The notes under the pieces are model-generated. The model made no database searches, had not been told where the DNA came from, and saw nothing but the letters and a program-made list of their open reading frames with translations. A program made the position numbers and the translations under genes. From positions 771,501 through 835,500 of the forward strand of contig NC_079239.1 of assembly GCF_027921745.1 (NCBI RefSeq): DNA of 64,000 nucleotides. The letters run 5' to 3'. This stretch comes from Schizosaccharomyces osmophilus. Its lineage: Eukaryota; Ascomycota; Schizosaccharomycetes; Schizosaccharomycetales; Schizosaccharomycetaceae. Shown here in pieces: positions 55,601 through 64,000 of this stretch (positions are counted from its first letter, which is position 1; the number at the start of each line of letters is the position of its first letter).

Positions 55601-57014
55601 AATTGTGAACCGCTTTGCTAAAGATATTCGTTCTTTGGATCTTAATTTGCCGTCTTGGCTTTTCTGGTCCATCGAATGTTTCCTTTCAATTCTTGCTGGG
55701 TTAATATCTGTTTCTTCGGCTATGCCTCTTTTCTTGATTCCTGCCGTTATTATCTGTTCGGTTGGATTTTACGTCGGTGTGCTTTATACTAAAGCCCAAG
55801 TTGGTATAAAACGATTAATTTCCGTCCATAATTCTCCTATTTTCGGCCTTCTTGGAGAGAGTATTTCCGGACTTGCAGTAATTCGTGCATTCAACATGCA
55901 AAGTACATTTAGGGATGAATTCTCTAAGAGGATTGACAACTTAATGCGTCTTCAGAGTGCCTCATACAATTTAAATAGATGGGTTGCCATTAGAACAGAT
56001 GGCATTAGTGGATTAGTTGGTGGATTGGCTGGATTTATTGCTCTTAAGCAAAGCCATCTTTCTCCTGGTCTTGTCGGGTTTTCACTTAACCAATCTGTGA
56101 TGTTTAGCGTAACAGTCCTTTATTTTGTCCGCTCCTTTAACAACTTGCAAGCTGAGATGAACAGCTACGAAAGGGTTAAAGAGTATACTCGATTAGAGCA
56201 AGAACCTGCACCTACGAAAGAGGGTGAAGTCCCAGTGGCGTGGCCCAAAGAGGGAGACATCAAATTCGAAAATGTCAGCGTTAGCTACACTCCAAAGGGG
56301 TCTAGTGTCATTGAGAATTTAAATCTTCACATTCATCACGCTGAGAAGGTAGCAATTGTTGGACGAACCGGCAGTGGTAAGAGTACCTTAGGACTAACTC
56401 TTTTACGATTCACACATCGAGTGGGAGGATCTTTACGTATTAACGATTTGGAGATTGAGAATGTTAACTTGAGTTCTCTACGTCAGCGAATCTCATTCAT
56501 CCCTCAAGACCCAATCCTGTTTTCTGGAACGGTTCGAAGCAATTTGGATCCTTTCAATGAACTTGATGAGTGTTTACTAAACGAGGCACTCCAGACGAGT
56601 GGGGCAAATAAAATGGCTATTGCTTATACCGATGATCAGCAGCCAATTCATATAACCTTAGATACTCAAGTATCTTCGGAAGGCTCAAATTTTTCTCAGG
56701 GCCAGAAGCAAGTATTGGCACTCGCTAGAGCGATCGTTCGACGCTCCAAAATTATAATTCTCGACGAATGTACGGCATCGGTAGATGACGCTACAGATCA
56801 ACAAATCCAAAAAACATTGCGTAGCGCATTTGGTGATGTGACTATGTTGTGCATTGCTCATCGTTTGAAAACAATCGTTGACTATCATAAAGTTATGGTT
56901 ATGGACAAAGGTGTGCTTGTTGAATATGGACCACCTGGAGAGTTATATAATAAGGGCGGTGTTTTCCGGCAAATGTGTGAGCAGAGCGCAATTAGCTTTC
57001 CGGAATCTAACTAG
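52623..57014 (+). CDS. abc4: ABCC-type ABC transporter (Abc4-like), full length
   Basis: Single exon, 1,463 residues (Abc2/3/4 of S. pombe are about 1,465-1,480). An N-terminal TMD0 membrane domain (about 1-215) precedes two TMD-NBD halves, the MRP/YCF1 plan. NBD1: Walker A GPTGSGKTS from Gly648, LSGGQKQR from 740, Walker B VVLIDD near 760, with Asp replacing the catalytic Glu as is usual for ABCC NBD1. NBD2: Walker A GRTGSGKST from 1247, degenerate signature NFSQGQ (1356-1361), and Walker B IIILDE near 1377. Expected to export glutathione conjugates or drugs from the cytosol, probably at the vacuole. It is assigned to abc4 by position next to tsn1-kti12-sec72. Confidence 0.9.
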   Translation: MDVPRPSPYMFGSSSFQYLPYQVRSLLGNSFTYFLKESPHDYHEDSLLSQVHYKYLLTGGLVCTYLYVIYQWLSNSFFVKRHVSSEFSGLRRVHGLCLWMLSFLFLCLTVFMYAEGRFPTRFVAHGVNHVLLAFSIHSFLFHSLRILVPRARPTLYHSAVLLNLFIVPVFFDFYIYPFLLIHRPPMSIFSPFLWAYFAIAIAINIIPWFTPRVWYPLFPEEHDRPSEEQTCTYFSYICSYYWLNRLISIATRRTVEFDDAPQLPDYDKNKLWSSRYERLKRPSLYVTMHLIFAFQMLGMATASFFISATQFISPVAMNRFLKYLENPKADYLSPYVWIALLLLGPFINSMAFQSYLFLSTRYTVRSYSVLVYQIYKKVLDFRFVQNKNEESKVGRVNNLISTDANDIGELREFIHVAVRAPFEIGISVYLLQKLLGWSAYIGLVLAVLTTSVPILLGPFVAKLTLMSNKATDSRIELMSELLQSIRVTKFFGWERPMLERVQEKRRYEIHRTWKLLLMEILIQVLVESLPFFSMFVTFILFTTVMGQKITPSIAFTSISLFNLVRNQFAWISHLLRQLVQIFVSIGRISDFLHDPNEVDPSVYTDSESEDVGFDNATFTWPSNPVDGDFRLRDLNFKFPKNQLSIVVGPTGSGKTSLISALLGELSLASGSYSLPRSKGVSYVSQVAWLRNATVKDNILFNSIFDETRYRDVLKSCGLQSDLENLPAGDLTEIGEKGVTLSGGQKQRIALARAVYAPSSVVLIDDVMSALDIHTSNWIFRHLFQGPLMQNRTVILVTHSVNLFLDDANFIVTVKNGSAFPTKDKSLPILQLNEEIAHTPESTAEPEMPISEIPLDSSVDAQQIAESGKLVEDEKRATGDVPMSAIFEYFRQFGSGTYVCIILLLLVVTQTLSILIDLWVAFWTNKSIDSPDMSNTKFLFVYGTMLVLYCVLDYLRTYTYDKGSLIAAKNIHNSMLKNVFGTYASWFNKTPTGRIVNRFAKDIRSLDLNLPSWLFWSIECFLSILAGLISVSSAMPLFLIPAVIICSVGFYVGVLYTKAQVGIKRLISVHNSPIFGLLGESISGLAVIRAFNMQSTFRDEFSKRIDNLMRLQSASYNLNRWVAIRTDGISGLVGGLAGFIALKQSHLSPGLVGFSLNQSVMFSVTVLYFVRSFNNLQAEMNSYERVKEYTRLEQEPAPTKEGEVPVAWPKEGDIKFENVSVSYTPKGSSVIENLNLHIHHAEKVAIVGRTGSGKSTLGLTLLRFTHRVGGSLRINDLEIENVNLSSLRQRISFIPQDPILFSGTVRSNLDPFNELDECLLNEALQTSGANKMAIAYTDDQQPIHITLDTQVSSEGSNFSQGQKQVLALARAIVRRSKIIILDECTASVDDATDQQIQKTLRSAFGDVTMLCIAHRLKTIVDYHKVMVMDKGVLVEYGPPGELYNKGGVFRQMCEQSAISFPESN

Positions 57015-57319
57015 ATTGACTTTTTAGAAAAGCCTTGAACTTCTTGTTTATTATATAGACATGTTTTAGTTTTCATGTCTTGGTTTATTTGTTGAAGTTT
57101 AAGTAGACTGAGTAAATATTTACTACATATTAATACAAATTAAGTTTTATTTTACACATCTTGTTCATAGAAATGTCCTGCTATACAGGAAAGGACGAGA
57201 AGCGACTGTTAGACGGTTTGCTCGGTTATCATATTATGATATGTAATACAATGTGTGAGTTTCTAGTAAGTCATTAACACCCTTTGTTAATTTACGAAAA
57301 ACGGTGTAAAACAAGCGCT
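57015..57319. other. Spacer abc4 / tsn1
   Basis: 305 AT-rich bases between co-oriented genes. Nothing further is seen. Confidence 0.65.
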
Positions 57320-58243
57320 ATGGATAAATCTATCTTCAAGGAACTGCAGACAAAAGTTGATCATGAAACATCTTTGCGAGATGTATGGTATAGATTTTCT
57401 CCCGGCAATAACTAAACAAAATATTCAGGAATTAGGCTCTCGTGTGGAAACGATTGATCAAGAAACAAAAGTATTACGTCTCTTACTTGGAGAAGTTGAA
57501 ATCTGTATGAGAGAAGTTTACTATATTCCTCCTACTTAAAGTAAAAGCTAATGAGTTTTTAGCAAAGAACCAAACGTCCATTGATATTACAAGGAGCATT
57601 GAGGTTATAAAAGTGAAAATTCAAGAATTGGCGGATGTGGCATCTGAACATTCTTACTACAAATATGTTAATGTCTGGGACAGAGCGATTCAAGAAGTCG
57701 CATGCTTGACTTTGTTGGCAACTTGGAGAGGTGCTCTCCCAGGACATGAAGACAAGAAGTACCACGTTTTGACTCTGGAAGAAGTTGGTCAAATTTTGAA
57801 CGGTAAATTATTATATGTGCCTAAAAAATCTAACAAAATGGCTCTAGTTCCTGTGTATCCTGAAGAAGTTAAATTTCACATTTCGATTGAGGAGTATTTA
57901 CATGGTGTTTTGTCCATAAGTACTGAACTGGTAAGTTTTTAACTTTTTTCGTGTTAGAAAAAAAGAATCTGACTATAAATTTGTAGGCACGATTATCTGT
58001 TAATGCTGTGATTTATGGCAACAAAGAGGTTCCTTTGAAATCGCTTCAAACTATTGAAAATGTACACTCGTCCTTCCAATTGTTATCACTGAAAAATGAC
58101 TCTTTACGCCGTCATTTCGACAGCTTAAAATATCAACTCAAAAGAGCTGAAGATGGTATGCTAAGTGTTTTCCGTTTATTCAAAATCTTCTAACTAGCCT
58201 AGTGGTTTATGATATGAGAATTCATAATCTGTTAGATGAATAA
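57320..58243 (+). CDS. tsn1: Translin
   Basis: Five exons: 57320-57382, 57429-57504, 57563-57930, 57987-58155, 58203-58243; phases close, 238 residues. Translin binds RNA/DNA as an octamer and, with TRAX, forms the C3PO ribonuclease. Conserved features are ASEHSYYKYVNVWDRAIQEV in the middle, YLHGVLSISTELARLSVNAV, and the strongly conserved SSFQLLSLKNDSLRRHFDSL. The last exon gives DVVYDMRIHNLL. For exon 2 the GTATGA donor at 57505 was chosen because it alone fits the TTTTTAG acceptor in frame. Order beside kti12 matches S. pombe. Confidence 0.88.
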
Positions 58244-58511
58244 AACGCTGTTATACGATGAGGAAATTTCTTTTTTTGTTATGAATTGATAAATTTATGT
58301 TTGTATTTTATTCTTGCAATATGCAATTTTATTACCTGCATTGTTTACTAATGCACTCCAACACGGGTTTACTTATTTTTGAAATTCTATGTGCAACAAA
58401 ATGTACAGTTTATTCTAGTAGTGTTACCTTTGTATTTTTTTGTCCTATTTGAGATTAAAGCAAGTCACTCTTGTATTTATGTGTGTATTTGATTACCATA
58501 GTTGAATTGAA

Positions 58512-59492
58512 ATGCCATTAATTATCTTTTCTGGATATCCCTCTTCAGGGAAAACGACGCGTGCAAAACAACTTCAGAAAGCTTTGGAAGAGCGTATAGA
58601 AAACAATGTTGATGGAACGAAAGAATACCGTGTAGTTATCATCAATGATGAATCTTTGGACATTAAAAAAGAAGTTTACAGAGGTATGCAGTCATGCCTA
58701 AGTCTGCGAGACTTACAGAAAGAGAGCTTATATGCTTGAAAGTATACTAACTGGTACAATTACATAGAATCAAAAACCGAAAAAGCTGCTCGTGGACTTT
58801 TGTACTCTGCCGTCCAACGTGAACTCTCCAAGAGTACTATAGTCATTTGTGATGCACTAAACTATATTAAAGGATTTCGTTATCAGCTTTTCTGCGAGTC
58901 AAAATCCATGTACACCCCTCACTGTGTGGTATGGCATTAAAAACTGTTTACTTCATGCTAACAGGAAATTTAGGTCCATGTTGCTGTACCCAAAGAGATG
59001 CCTAAACAACTAAATGATACTTCCGAGAATCCATACCCCGAAGATGTCCTGGAAGGATTAATTTTTCGATATGAAGAACCAAATGGAATGACTCGATGGG
59101 ATTCACCTCTTTTCACAGTCATTCACGACGATCCTACTCCTCCCATTGATGCTATTTGGTCAGTGCTAATTCATAACAAATCTGTGAAACCAAACTTGGC
59201 TACCATGACCAAAGCACCTGCTGAAGTAAATTATTTATACGAACTCGATAAAATAACACAGGACGTTATCATGCTAATCCTCAATCATCAAAATACAGAG
59301 GGATCTTCTTCGTTGCCAATTCCCGGAAGCCGCCTTCAAATTGAAATGCCAAGTATAACTGTGTCACTTCCACTTTTACAGCGTTTTCGCCGTCAATTTG
59401 TTCACATCAATCGCCAACAATCATACAATACCAACCTTTTAAAAGATATGTTTGTCGATTATTTGAACGGACAATTTGAAACAATGGAGTGA
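58512..59492 (+). CDS. kti12: Elongator-associated P-loop protein Kti12
   Basis: Three exons, 58512-58683, 58768-58928, 58974-59492, give 283 residues. Kti12 is a P-loop ATPase that supports Elongator in wobble-uridine modification of tRNA. Walker A is GYPSSGKTT at residues 8-16. IINDESL and the spliced YRESKTEKAARGLLYSAVQR are family signatures, followed by STIVICDALNYIKGFRYQLF (Walker B-like) and the tRNA-binding C-terminal domain with EEPNGMTRWDSPLFTV. Its first exon ends in phase 1. It is followed by the sec72 gene on the same strand. Confidence 0.93.
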
Positions 59493-60480
59493 GGGGTATG
59501 ATATTGCGGCGGATAACAAGAGAAAATATCTTGTTTGAGTTCTCATATGGTACAAATTTTGTTTAGGCGCAAAAAAAGTACTTTGAAACTATCTGGTTTA
59601 TTTCCTTATTATAAATACAAATGTTTTTTTTGGGTTTTATTTGTATATTTTTACTCAATATGTACTGTTTTTCGTAATAACTCATTTATTTACTAAGGTG
59701 AACATTACGCGAGTAAGGCGGTTTGAAAGAAGAAATAGCATCTCTAAATTCAATCTTGTTTTCAAGGCTTACGGTATTTGCTACAGTTGTAATTCTGAGA
59801 CCACAGCTTCATAGGACAACAATACAATTCAGCCAATACATTCAAAAAAGTTCACAAAGATATGACATTCTATTACTCATTACATATGCTTTTATAGATG
59901 TGAACGATTATATAGTTTGCCTTAGCACCAGAGCATATTATAAAACACTACCCAAATATATGCATAAAAACAATAAGATGATAATACATACTATAATAGC
60001 ATAATCGATACAGTTTAGTATCATTAATGCCTTTACACATTATCATAGACTATTTCATATTATGCTACATTTTATCCCAAAACTAGTTCTGCATATGGCA
60101 GGACTAGTTTTGTTTTTGTTGTTCATTTTGGTATAATTGCTACAGACTTCGGTTTTGCTGATATTAAGCGTCCAAGCTCTTAAACAACATTAAGGAATAG
60201 AGATGATCGTATTGTGAATTACAATTCATTTATAATTGATCTAGAAAATTAAGTACTATAAACAACTTATTTACTGCTCTTTGCGATTCCAATTACCACC
60301 AAAAATTAATTTTCATATTCTCATTATAAACTCTCGCAGCTTTGTGTATCTTTGGAGCTCTTTATTCTAGATACTGAATTGGAGCGTCAATAAGGGCTCG
60401 GGCATATCCATATATATTATACTTCCACCATCGCCAATTATAGTACTGTCTTTTGGTCATAATAATTGGCTTTTAGAAAG
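59493..60480. other. Spacer kti12 / sec72
   Basis: AT-rich, 988 bases. It contains one strong hairpin at 60078-60112. The 93-codon frame 59723-60004 begins with TTG and is not supported. Confidence 0.6.
60078..60112. repeat. 15-bp stem, 5-nt loop hairpin
   Basis: Arms 60078-60092 and 60098-60112 pair over 15 positions (CAAAACTAGTTCTGC with GCAGGACTAGTTTTG), 14 Watson-Crick and one G-U if transcribed from the + strand, around an ATATG loop. A TTTTG run follows. It may be a 3'-end or leader structure; function is unknown. Confidence 0.8.
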
Positions 60481-63400
60481 ATGCAGGATGATCCTGGGAA
60501 TGTGGCAGAGGTACCTGTTGTATCGAACCACGAAAAGATGTCGAGTACAGACAACGTGCATCCAATTGAACCGGAGACCTTAAACCTAGATACTGTATTA
60601 GAATCACAAAAAAAATCCCAAGATGAACCTCAAGAGTCTTCAAATCAAGCCCTGGAACCCATAAATGCTGAAGAAGATGGACAGGCACCTGGCCAAGGCG
60701 ACCTGTCATTACCAGCTACGTTAAACCAAGTGGTGGACGAGCAGCAAGAGCAAGAAGAAATTCCTCTACAAGCTTCTGTTGAAAATACAGAATTAACGAT
60801 CCCAGTGTCTAAAGAACCACAAAACGAAGTTGACGAAAAGGGCGCTCAAAACCCTCAGCCTCCTGTTGAACATGAAAACTTAACGATCCCAGCGACTGAG
60901 GGACCACAAGACGAATCAGACGAAAAGGCCACTTATAACATTCAGTCTCCTTCAAGCTGGGAACGATCTGCTCGTCTCGTGCTTATTAAATGTATCAATG
61001 AATTTCAAGAGATTCGAGCATGCACGAAATTTGATCCATTGCGTAAAGTGATGGGCGATATAAAGCCTCGCCTCCAGACGGACGACGACTACGACAAAAC
61101 CCTTCTCATTGATTTTTTCCAACATGCTTTTGAGATTGAACAGGACGACGTTTTAAATATTGCTTTAAACACTGTATCAAAGTTAGCTTCTTTTGCTTAC
61201 TTCCCAGAAGACAAAAAGATTTCAACTTCAAATCCTTCTTCGAAATCAATGTTACAATGCATTGTGGATATGGTATGTGATTGCATAAATGATGAAGTCG
61301 TCGATGGCACATTACAACTCAACGTTGTCAAAGCTCTTTCCGCTTTCATCCTTTGCTCGGAAAAAAATGCGTTACTTCATGGAGCTATTCTTCTTAATTC
61401 CATCCGCAAGCTTTATAATATCTTTCTTCTTGGCGATGATGATTCCATACAATCTGTAGCTCAGGCTTCTCTGACTCAGGCTGTTGGGATTGTTTTTGAG
61501 CGTTTACGTGTGTATCATCCATCCAGCTCGTCTGTTAATTTAGGTTCAAACGACGCCGCTACTGCAAGCACTGACTCTTTGCGTGAAAATCTCCCAAATG
61601 CGGAAGAGAAAATAACACTACAATCAATGGCTTCTAACGGCACGCCAAAGTTGGATTATGTGAAAATGGATGTTGAAAATTCCAAGGCTACTACTAGTCT
61701 TGAACATTTATCTCTTCAGGATGCGTATCTAGTATTCCGCACCCTTTGCAGGCTCGCAGTTCGCCATACTTCTTCCGACAAAGTTGATAATATACGTTCT
61801 CAAGCCATGAGATCAAAGCTTATAAGCCTTCACCTTATTTATTCTATATTAGACAAGAATAGTGACTTGTTCACCGAAGTAACTTTTCCTTTCCAAAACA
61901 TACCTGCGTTAGAGGGATTAACTCTAGCACAGGCATCTCGTCAGTACATTTGTTTGATTTTATCTCGCAATGCAGTAAGCCCGATACCTCAGGTCTTTGA
62001 GATTTGCTGCAATATTTTTTGGCTTATCGTATCCTCCTTGCGCATACAATTTAAACAAGAAATTGCCGTCTTTTTTCGTGAGGTTTATTTCCCTATATTG
62101 GATTTAAAAAATACTTCTTACAATCAAAAGCTTCACACCCTATTAATTTTCCAACGTATTTGCCGGAATCCAAGGGCGCTGGTTGAATTATATATTAATT
62201 ACGATTGCGACCGCAACTCGACTACTAATGTTTTTGAACAACTTCTCTTTTCTATATCAAAAACCAATTCTGTCACTCCTTTAGATTCAAGCACATATCA
62301 ATACGAAGACTTGCTCCCTTCAATGGAAAGTTCGGAAAGAAGTACTACTCCTTTTTTAACTACCAATTCTAGCTCTCTTAATTCAGAAGTAGTACAACTA
62401 ACGAATTTTAGTGATTATCAATTAAAGCTTAAAGCATTGGAATGTGTCATTGATGTTTTGCATTCCTTAATGAGTTGGGCCGAAAGTGGATTTTACTTAG
62501 CTGGGGGCAACATATCTACAGATGAGAATGTGGCAGGTACTGAGGATGATCCCTCAGCGCCTTCAGACACGCCGAATACGCTTCCAGTGCACAGCGGCCG
62601 ACCATCTCTTGAAACAAATTCTCGCAGTAGTAGTTCATTGGCGTTGGCTGATCCTTCAGAATTTGAGTTGAATAAACAAAGGAAAATGTTACTTCGGCAT
62701 TGCATAAATAAGTTTAACTATAAGCCGGGTTTGGGAGTCAAACTCTTATCTGAAAATGGATTTGTCAAAGTTGACGATTCTGCTTCGGTAGCTACATTTT
62801 TGTTTAACACCGAAGGTTTTAATAAGACTACTCTCGGTGATTACTTGGGAGCTGGCGAGGATTACAACATCTCTGTGATGCACAATTTCGTCGACCACTT
62901 TAATTTTGCCAATTACCGCTTCGTTGATGCCTTACGTCGTTTGTTGCAAGCTTTCCGATTACCAGGTGAAGCTCAAAAAATTGACCGTATTATGTTGAAA
63001 TTTTCTGAGCGTTATATGAAAGAAAATCCGTCAGCTTTTGCTAATGCGGATACCGCTTACATATTAGCGTATTCTATTATCATGTTAAATACTGACTTAC
63101 ACTCACCTCAAATTAAAAATAGAATGACAAAGGAAGATTTCATTAAAAACAATCGAGGAATTAACAATGGCGGCGACCTTGACGAAGATTATCTTGGGTT
63201 TGTTTACCAGGATATATTAAACAATGAGATTGTTCTCAAAGACGAACAGCAAATGGCCGCTATAGCACCATTAATGAATTCTAACAACAATGTAGGCCTT
63301 TTCGCTGCTTCTTTCACTCAGACAGGCCGCGAACTACAAAGGACAGCGTATCTTCAAGCTTCAGAAGAGATGGCCAATAAGACAACCACCGTTCTTAAAA

Positions 63401-64000
63401 AACTCATGAAGCAACAGAAGCATAATCCGAAAAAGGAAAATGTATTTTACAACGCTAAACACTTTGAGCATATTGGACCAATGCTTGAAGCCGGATGGAT
63501 GCCCATTTTAGCAGCTATCTCAAACCCTTTACAAGAATCTGAGCATTTGTATGAATTATCTTGGTGTTTGGAAGGTTTCCAATATGTGATACATGTTGCT
63601 TGTCTTTTCGACCTTGATTTAGTTCGTGATGCTTTCATAAAGACACTGGTAAATTTCACTAACTTACACTCGGCCTACGATATAAAGACGAAAAATACAA
63701 TGGTTATTAAAACACTACTCAAAATTGCTTGTGCCGAAGGCAACAATTTGAGGTCTTCTTGGAAAGACATTCTTACCAGTATCAGCCAATTGGAGCGTGT
63801 ACAATTAATTGGTGAAGGGGTCGACGAAGCAGAGATTCCGGATGTTATAAATGCTAGAGTGCGACCATCGAGTTCAACAAAGCTAACGCGCCAAGCGAGT
63901 GGAATTGCTCAAAACCAAACCCCTAAATCAAACTTAAAACAGTTATCGTCTGAAGTTATTTCCGAACTGATGTCTACTGAAATTGTACTTTCCATTGATA
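60481..64000 (+). CDS. sec72: Sec7-family ARF guanine nucleotide exchange factor, truncated by the window end
   Basis: The frame from ATG 60481 is open to the last base (1,173 codons), so the 3' part lies outside. Sec7/BIG proteins activate ARF at the trans-Golgi. The N-terminus is disordered and acidic with a tandem 29-residue repeat. A DCB-type helical region starts near residue 160 (SSWERSARLVLIKCINEFQE). The HUS box region follows. The Sec7 domain covers about 735-935: NKTTLGDYLGAGEDYN, FRLPGEAQKIDR with catalytic Glu830, AYILAYSIIMLNTDLHS (the Tyr-Ser pair typical of brefeldin-sensitive GEFs), and FIKNNRGINNGGDLDEDYL. The full S. pombe protein is about 1,800 residues. Position matches SPAC30.01c. 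Confidence 0.93.
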   Translation, partial: MQDDPGNVAEVPVVSNHEKMSSTDNVHPIEPETLNLDTVLESQKKSQDEPQESSNQALEPINAEEDGQAPGQGDLSLPATLNQVVDEQQEQEEIPLQASVENTELTIPVSKEPQNEVDEKGAQNPQPPVEHENLTIPATEGPQDESDEKATYNIQSPSSWERSARLVLIKCINEFQEIRACTKFDPLRKVMGDIKPRLQTDDDYDKTLLIDFFQHAFEIEQDDVLNIALNTVSKLASFAYFPEDKKISTSNPSSKSMLQCIVDMVCDCINDEVVDGTLQLNVVKALSAFILCSEKNALLHGAILLNSIRKLYNIFLLGDDDSIQSVAQASLTQAVGIVFERLRVYHPSSSSVNLGSNDAATASTDSLRENLPNAEEKITLQSMASNGTPKLDYVKMDVENSKATTSLEHLSLQDAYLVFRTLCRLAVRHTSSDKVDNIRSQAMRSKLISLHLIYSILDKNSDLFTEVTFPFQNIPALEGLTLAQASRQYICLILSRNAVSPIPQVFEICCNIFWLIVSSLRIQFKQEIAVFFREVYFPILDLKNTSYNQKLHTLLIFQRICRNPRALVELYINYDCDRNSTTNVFEQLLFSISKTNSVTPLDSSTYQYEDLLPSMESSERSTTPFLTTNSSSLNSEVVQLTNFSDYQLKLKALECVIDVLHSLMSWAESGFYLAGGNISTDENVAGTEDDPSAPSDTPNTLPVHSGRPSLETNSRSSSSLALADPSEFELNKQRKMLLRHCINKFNYKPGLGVKLLSENGFVKVDDSASVATFLFNTEGFNKTTLGDYLGAGEDYNISVMHNFVDHFNFANYRFVDALRRLLQAFRLPGEAQKIDRIMLKFSERYMKENPSAFANADTAYILAYSIIMLNTDLHSPQIKNRMTKEDFIKNNRGINNGGDLDEDYLGFVYQDILNNEIVLKDEQQMAAIAPLMNSNNNVGLFAASFTQTGRELQRTAYLQASEEMANKTTTVLKKLMKQQKHNPKKENVFYNAKHFEHIGPMLEAGWMPILAAISNPLQESEHLYELSWCLEGFQYVIHVACLFDLDLVRDAFIKTLVNFTNLHSAYDIKTKNTMVIKTLLKIACAEGNNLRSSWKDILTSISQLERVQLIGEGVDEAEIPDVINARVRPSSSTKLTRQASGIAQNQTPKSNLKQLSSEVISELMSTEIVLSID
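60778..60951 (+). repeat. Tandem 87-bp duplication in sec72 N-terminus
   Basis: Units 60778-60864 and 60865-60951 each encode 29 residues with the shared pattern VE..E.LTIP....PQ.E.DEK. They are diverged but equal in length, indicating an older in-frame duplication in the disordered N-terminus. Confidence 0.8.

Noticed and set aside
57541-57570. Alternative tsn1 exon 2 donor GTTTAC with an AAAG acceptor
   Set aside because: It needs a non-standard donor and would skip the first good AG after the branch point; GTATGA with TTTTTAG is standard and in frame.
62851-62880. Suspected loss of the catalytic glutamate in the Sec7 domain (LGAGED instead of LGE...)
   Set aside because: The catalytic Glu belongs to the RLPGEAQ motif, which is intact here at residue 830; the LGE position is not the catalytic one.
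1-64000. Retrotransposon, LTR, CRISPR or horizontally acquired islands
   Set aside because: I looked for protease/RT/integrase-like frames, terminal repeats, spaced direct repeats and composition jumps and saw none; gene content is collinear with fission yeast.

Overview
The window looks like nuclear chromosomal DNA of a fission yeast (genus Schizosaccharomyces). Genes are dense and on both strands. Introns are short, with GTAAGT/GTATGT donors, CTAAC/CTAAT branch points and TAG/CAG acceptors close behind. Nearly every product is best recognised as a Schizosaccharomyces pombe chromosome I protein. From memory, gene order and orientation match three S. pombe blocks: SPAC9E9.09c-.03 (atd1, rad26, ypt2, thrc, orphan, BAP31-like, leu2), SPAC16.05c-.01 (sfp1, dus3, ura2, srp2, rho2) and SPAC29E6/SPAC30 (nst1, orphan, tbp1, CysRS, mxr1, nnf1, uso1, prp3, pof11, abc4, tsn1, kti12, sec72). 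Protein lengths and sequences differ from what I remember of S. pombe, so another species of the genus (the octosporus/cryophilus/osmophilus group is my guess) is more likely. I cannot prove the species.

Layout: 1-948, 3' end of an ABCC transporter. 2741-9429, aldehyde dehydrogenase, ATRIP-type checkpoint protein, Rab8/Sec4-type GTPase. 9430-16491, threonine synthase, a sororin-like protein, a BAP31-type ER protein, isopropylmalate dehydratase. 16492-19606, a 3.1-kb divergent gap. 19607-29520, Sfp1-type factor, tRNA dihydrouridine synthase 3, dihydroorotase, SR protein Srp2, Rho2. 30469-38000, Nst1, an orphan, TBP. 38800-50508, CysRS, methionine sulfoxide reductase, Nnf1, Uso1, Prp3, F-box/WD protein Pof11. 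52623-64000, full-length ABC transporter, translin, Kti12, and the first two thirds of a Sec7-family ARF GEF that runs off the end. I see no tRNA, rRNA, CRISPR array, transposon or LTR element.

The genes do not form one pathway; this is ordinary collinear chromosome. Exons were placed by hand for ten spliced genes, and each gave a continuous frame with a product close to the family length. The observations that go beyond routine annotation are these. (1) There are two long ATG deserts in the leu2-sfp1 gap: no ATG on the + strand for about 1.8 kb before sfp1, and none on the - strand for about 0.9 kb before leu2. Each starts at a TATA-like element, which implies two giant scanned 5' leaders. 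(2) A sororin-like protein carries an FGF motif and a sororin-type C-terminal tail, with two ACGCGT (MCB) boxes in its promoter. (3) rho2 contains a 6-nt exon. (4) A cryptic mitochondrial presequence lies in front of CysRS. (5) mxr1 has an in-frame retainable intron. (6) A 19-bp perfect inverted repeat lies upstream of the ABC transporter.
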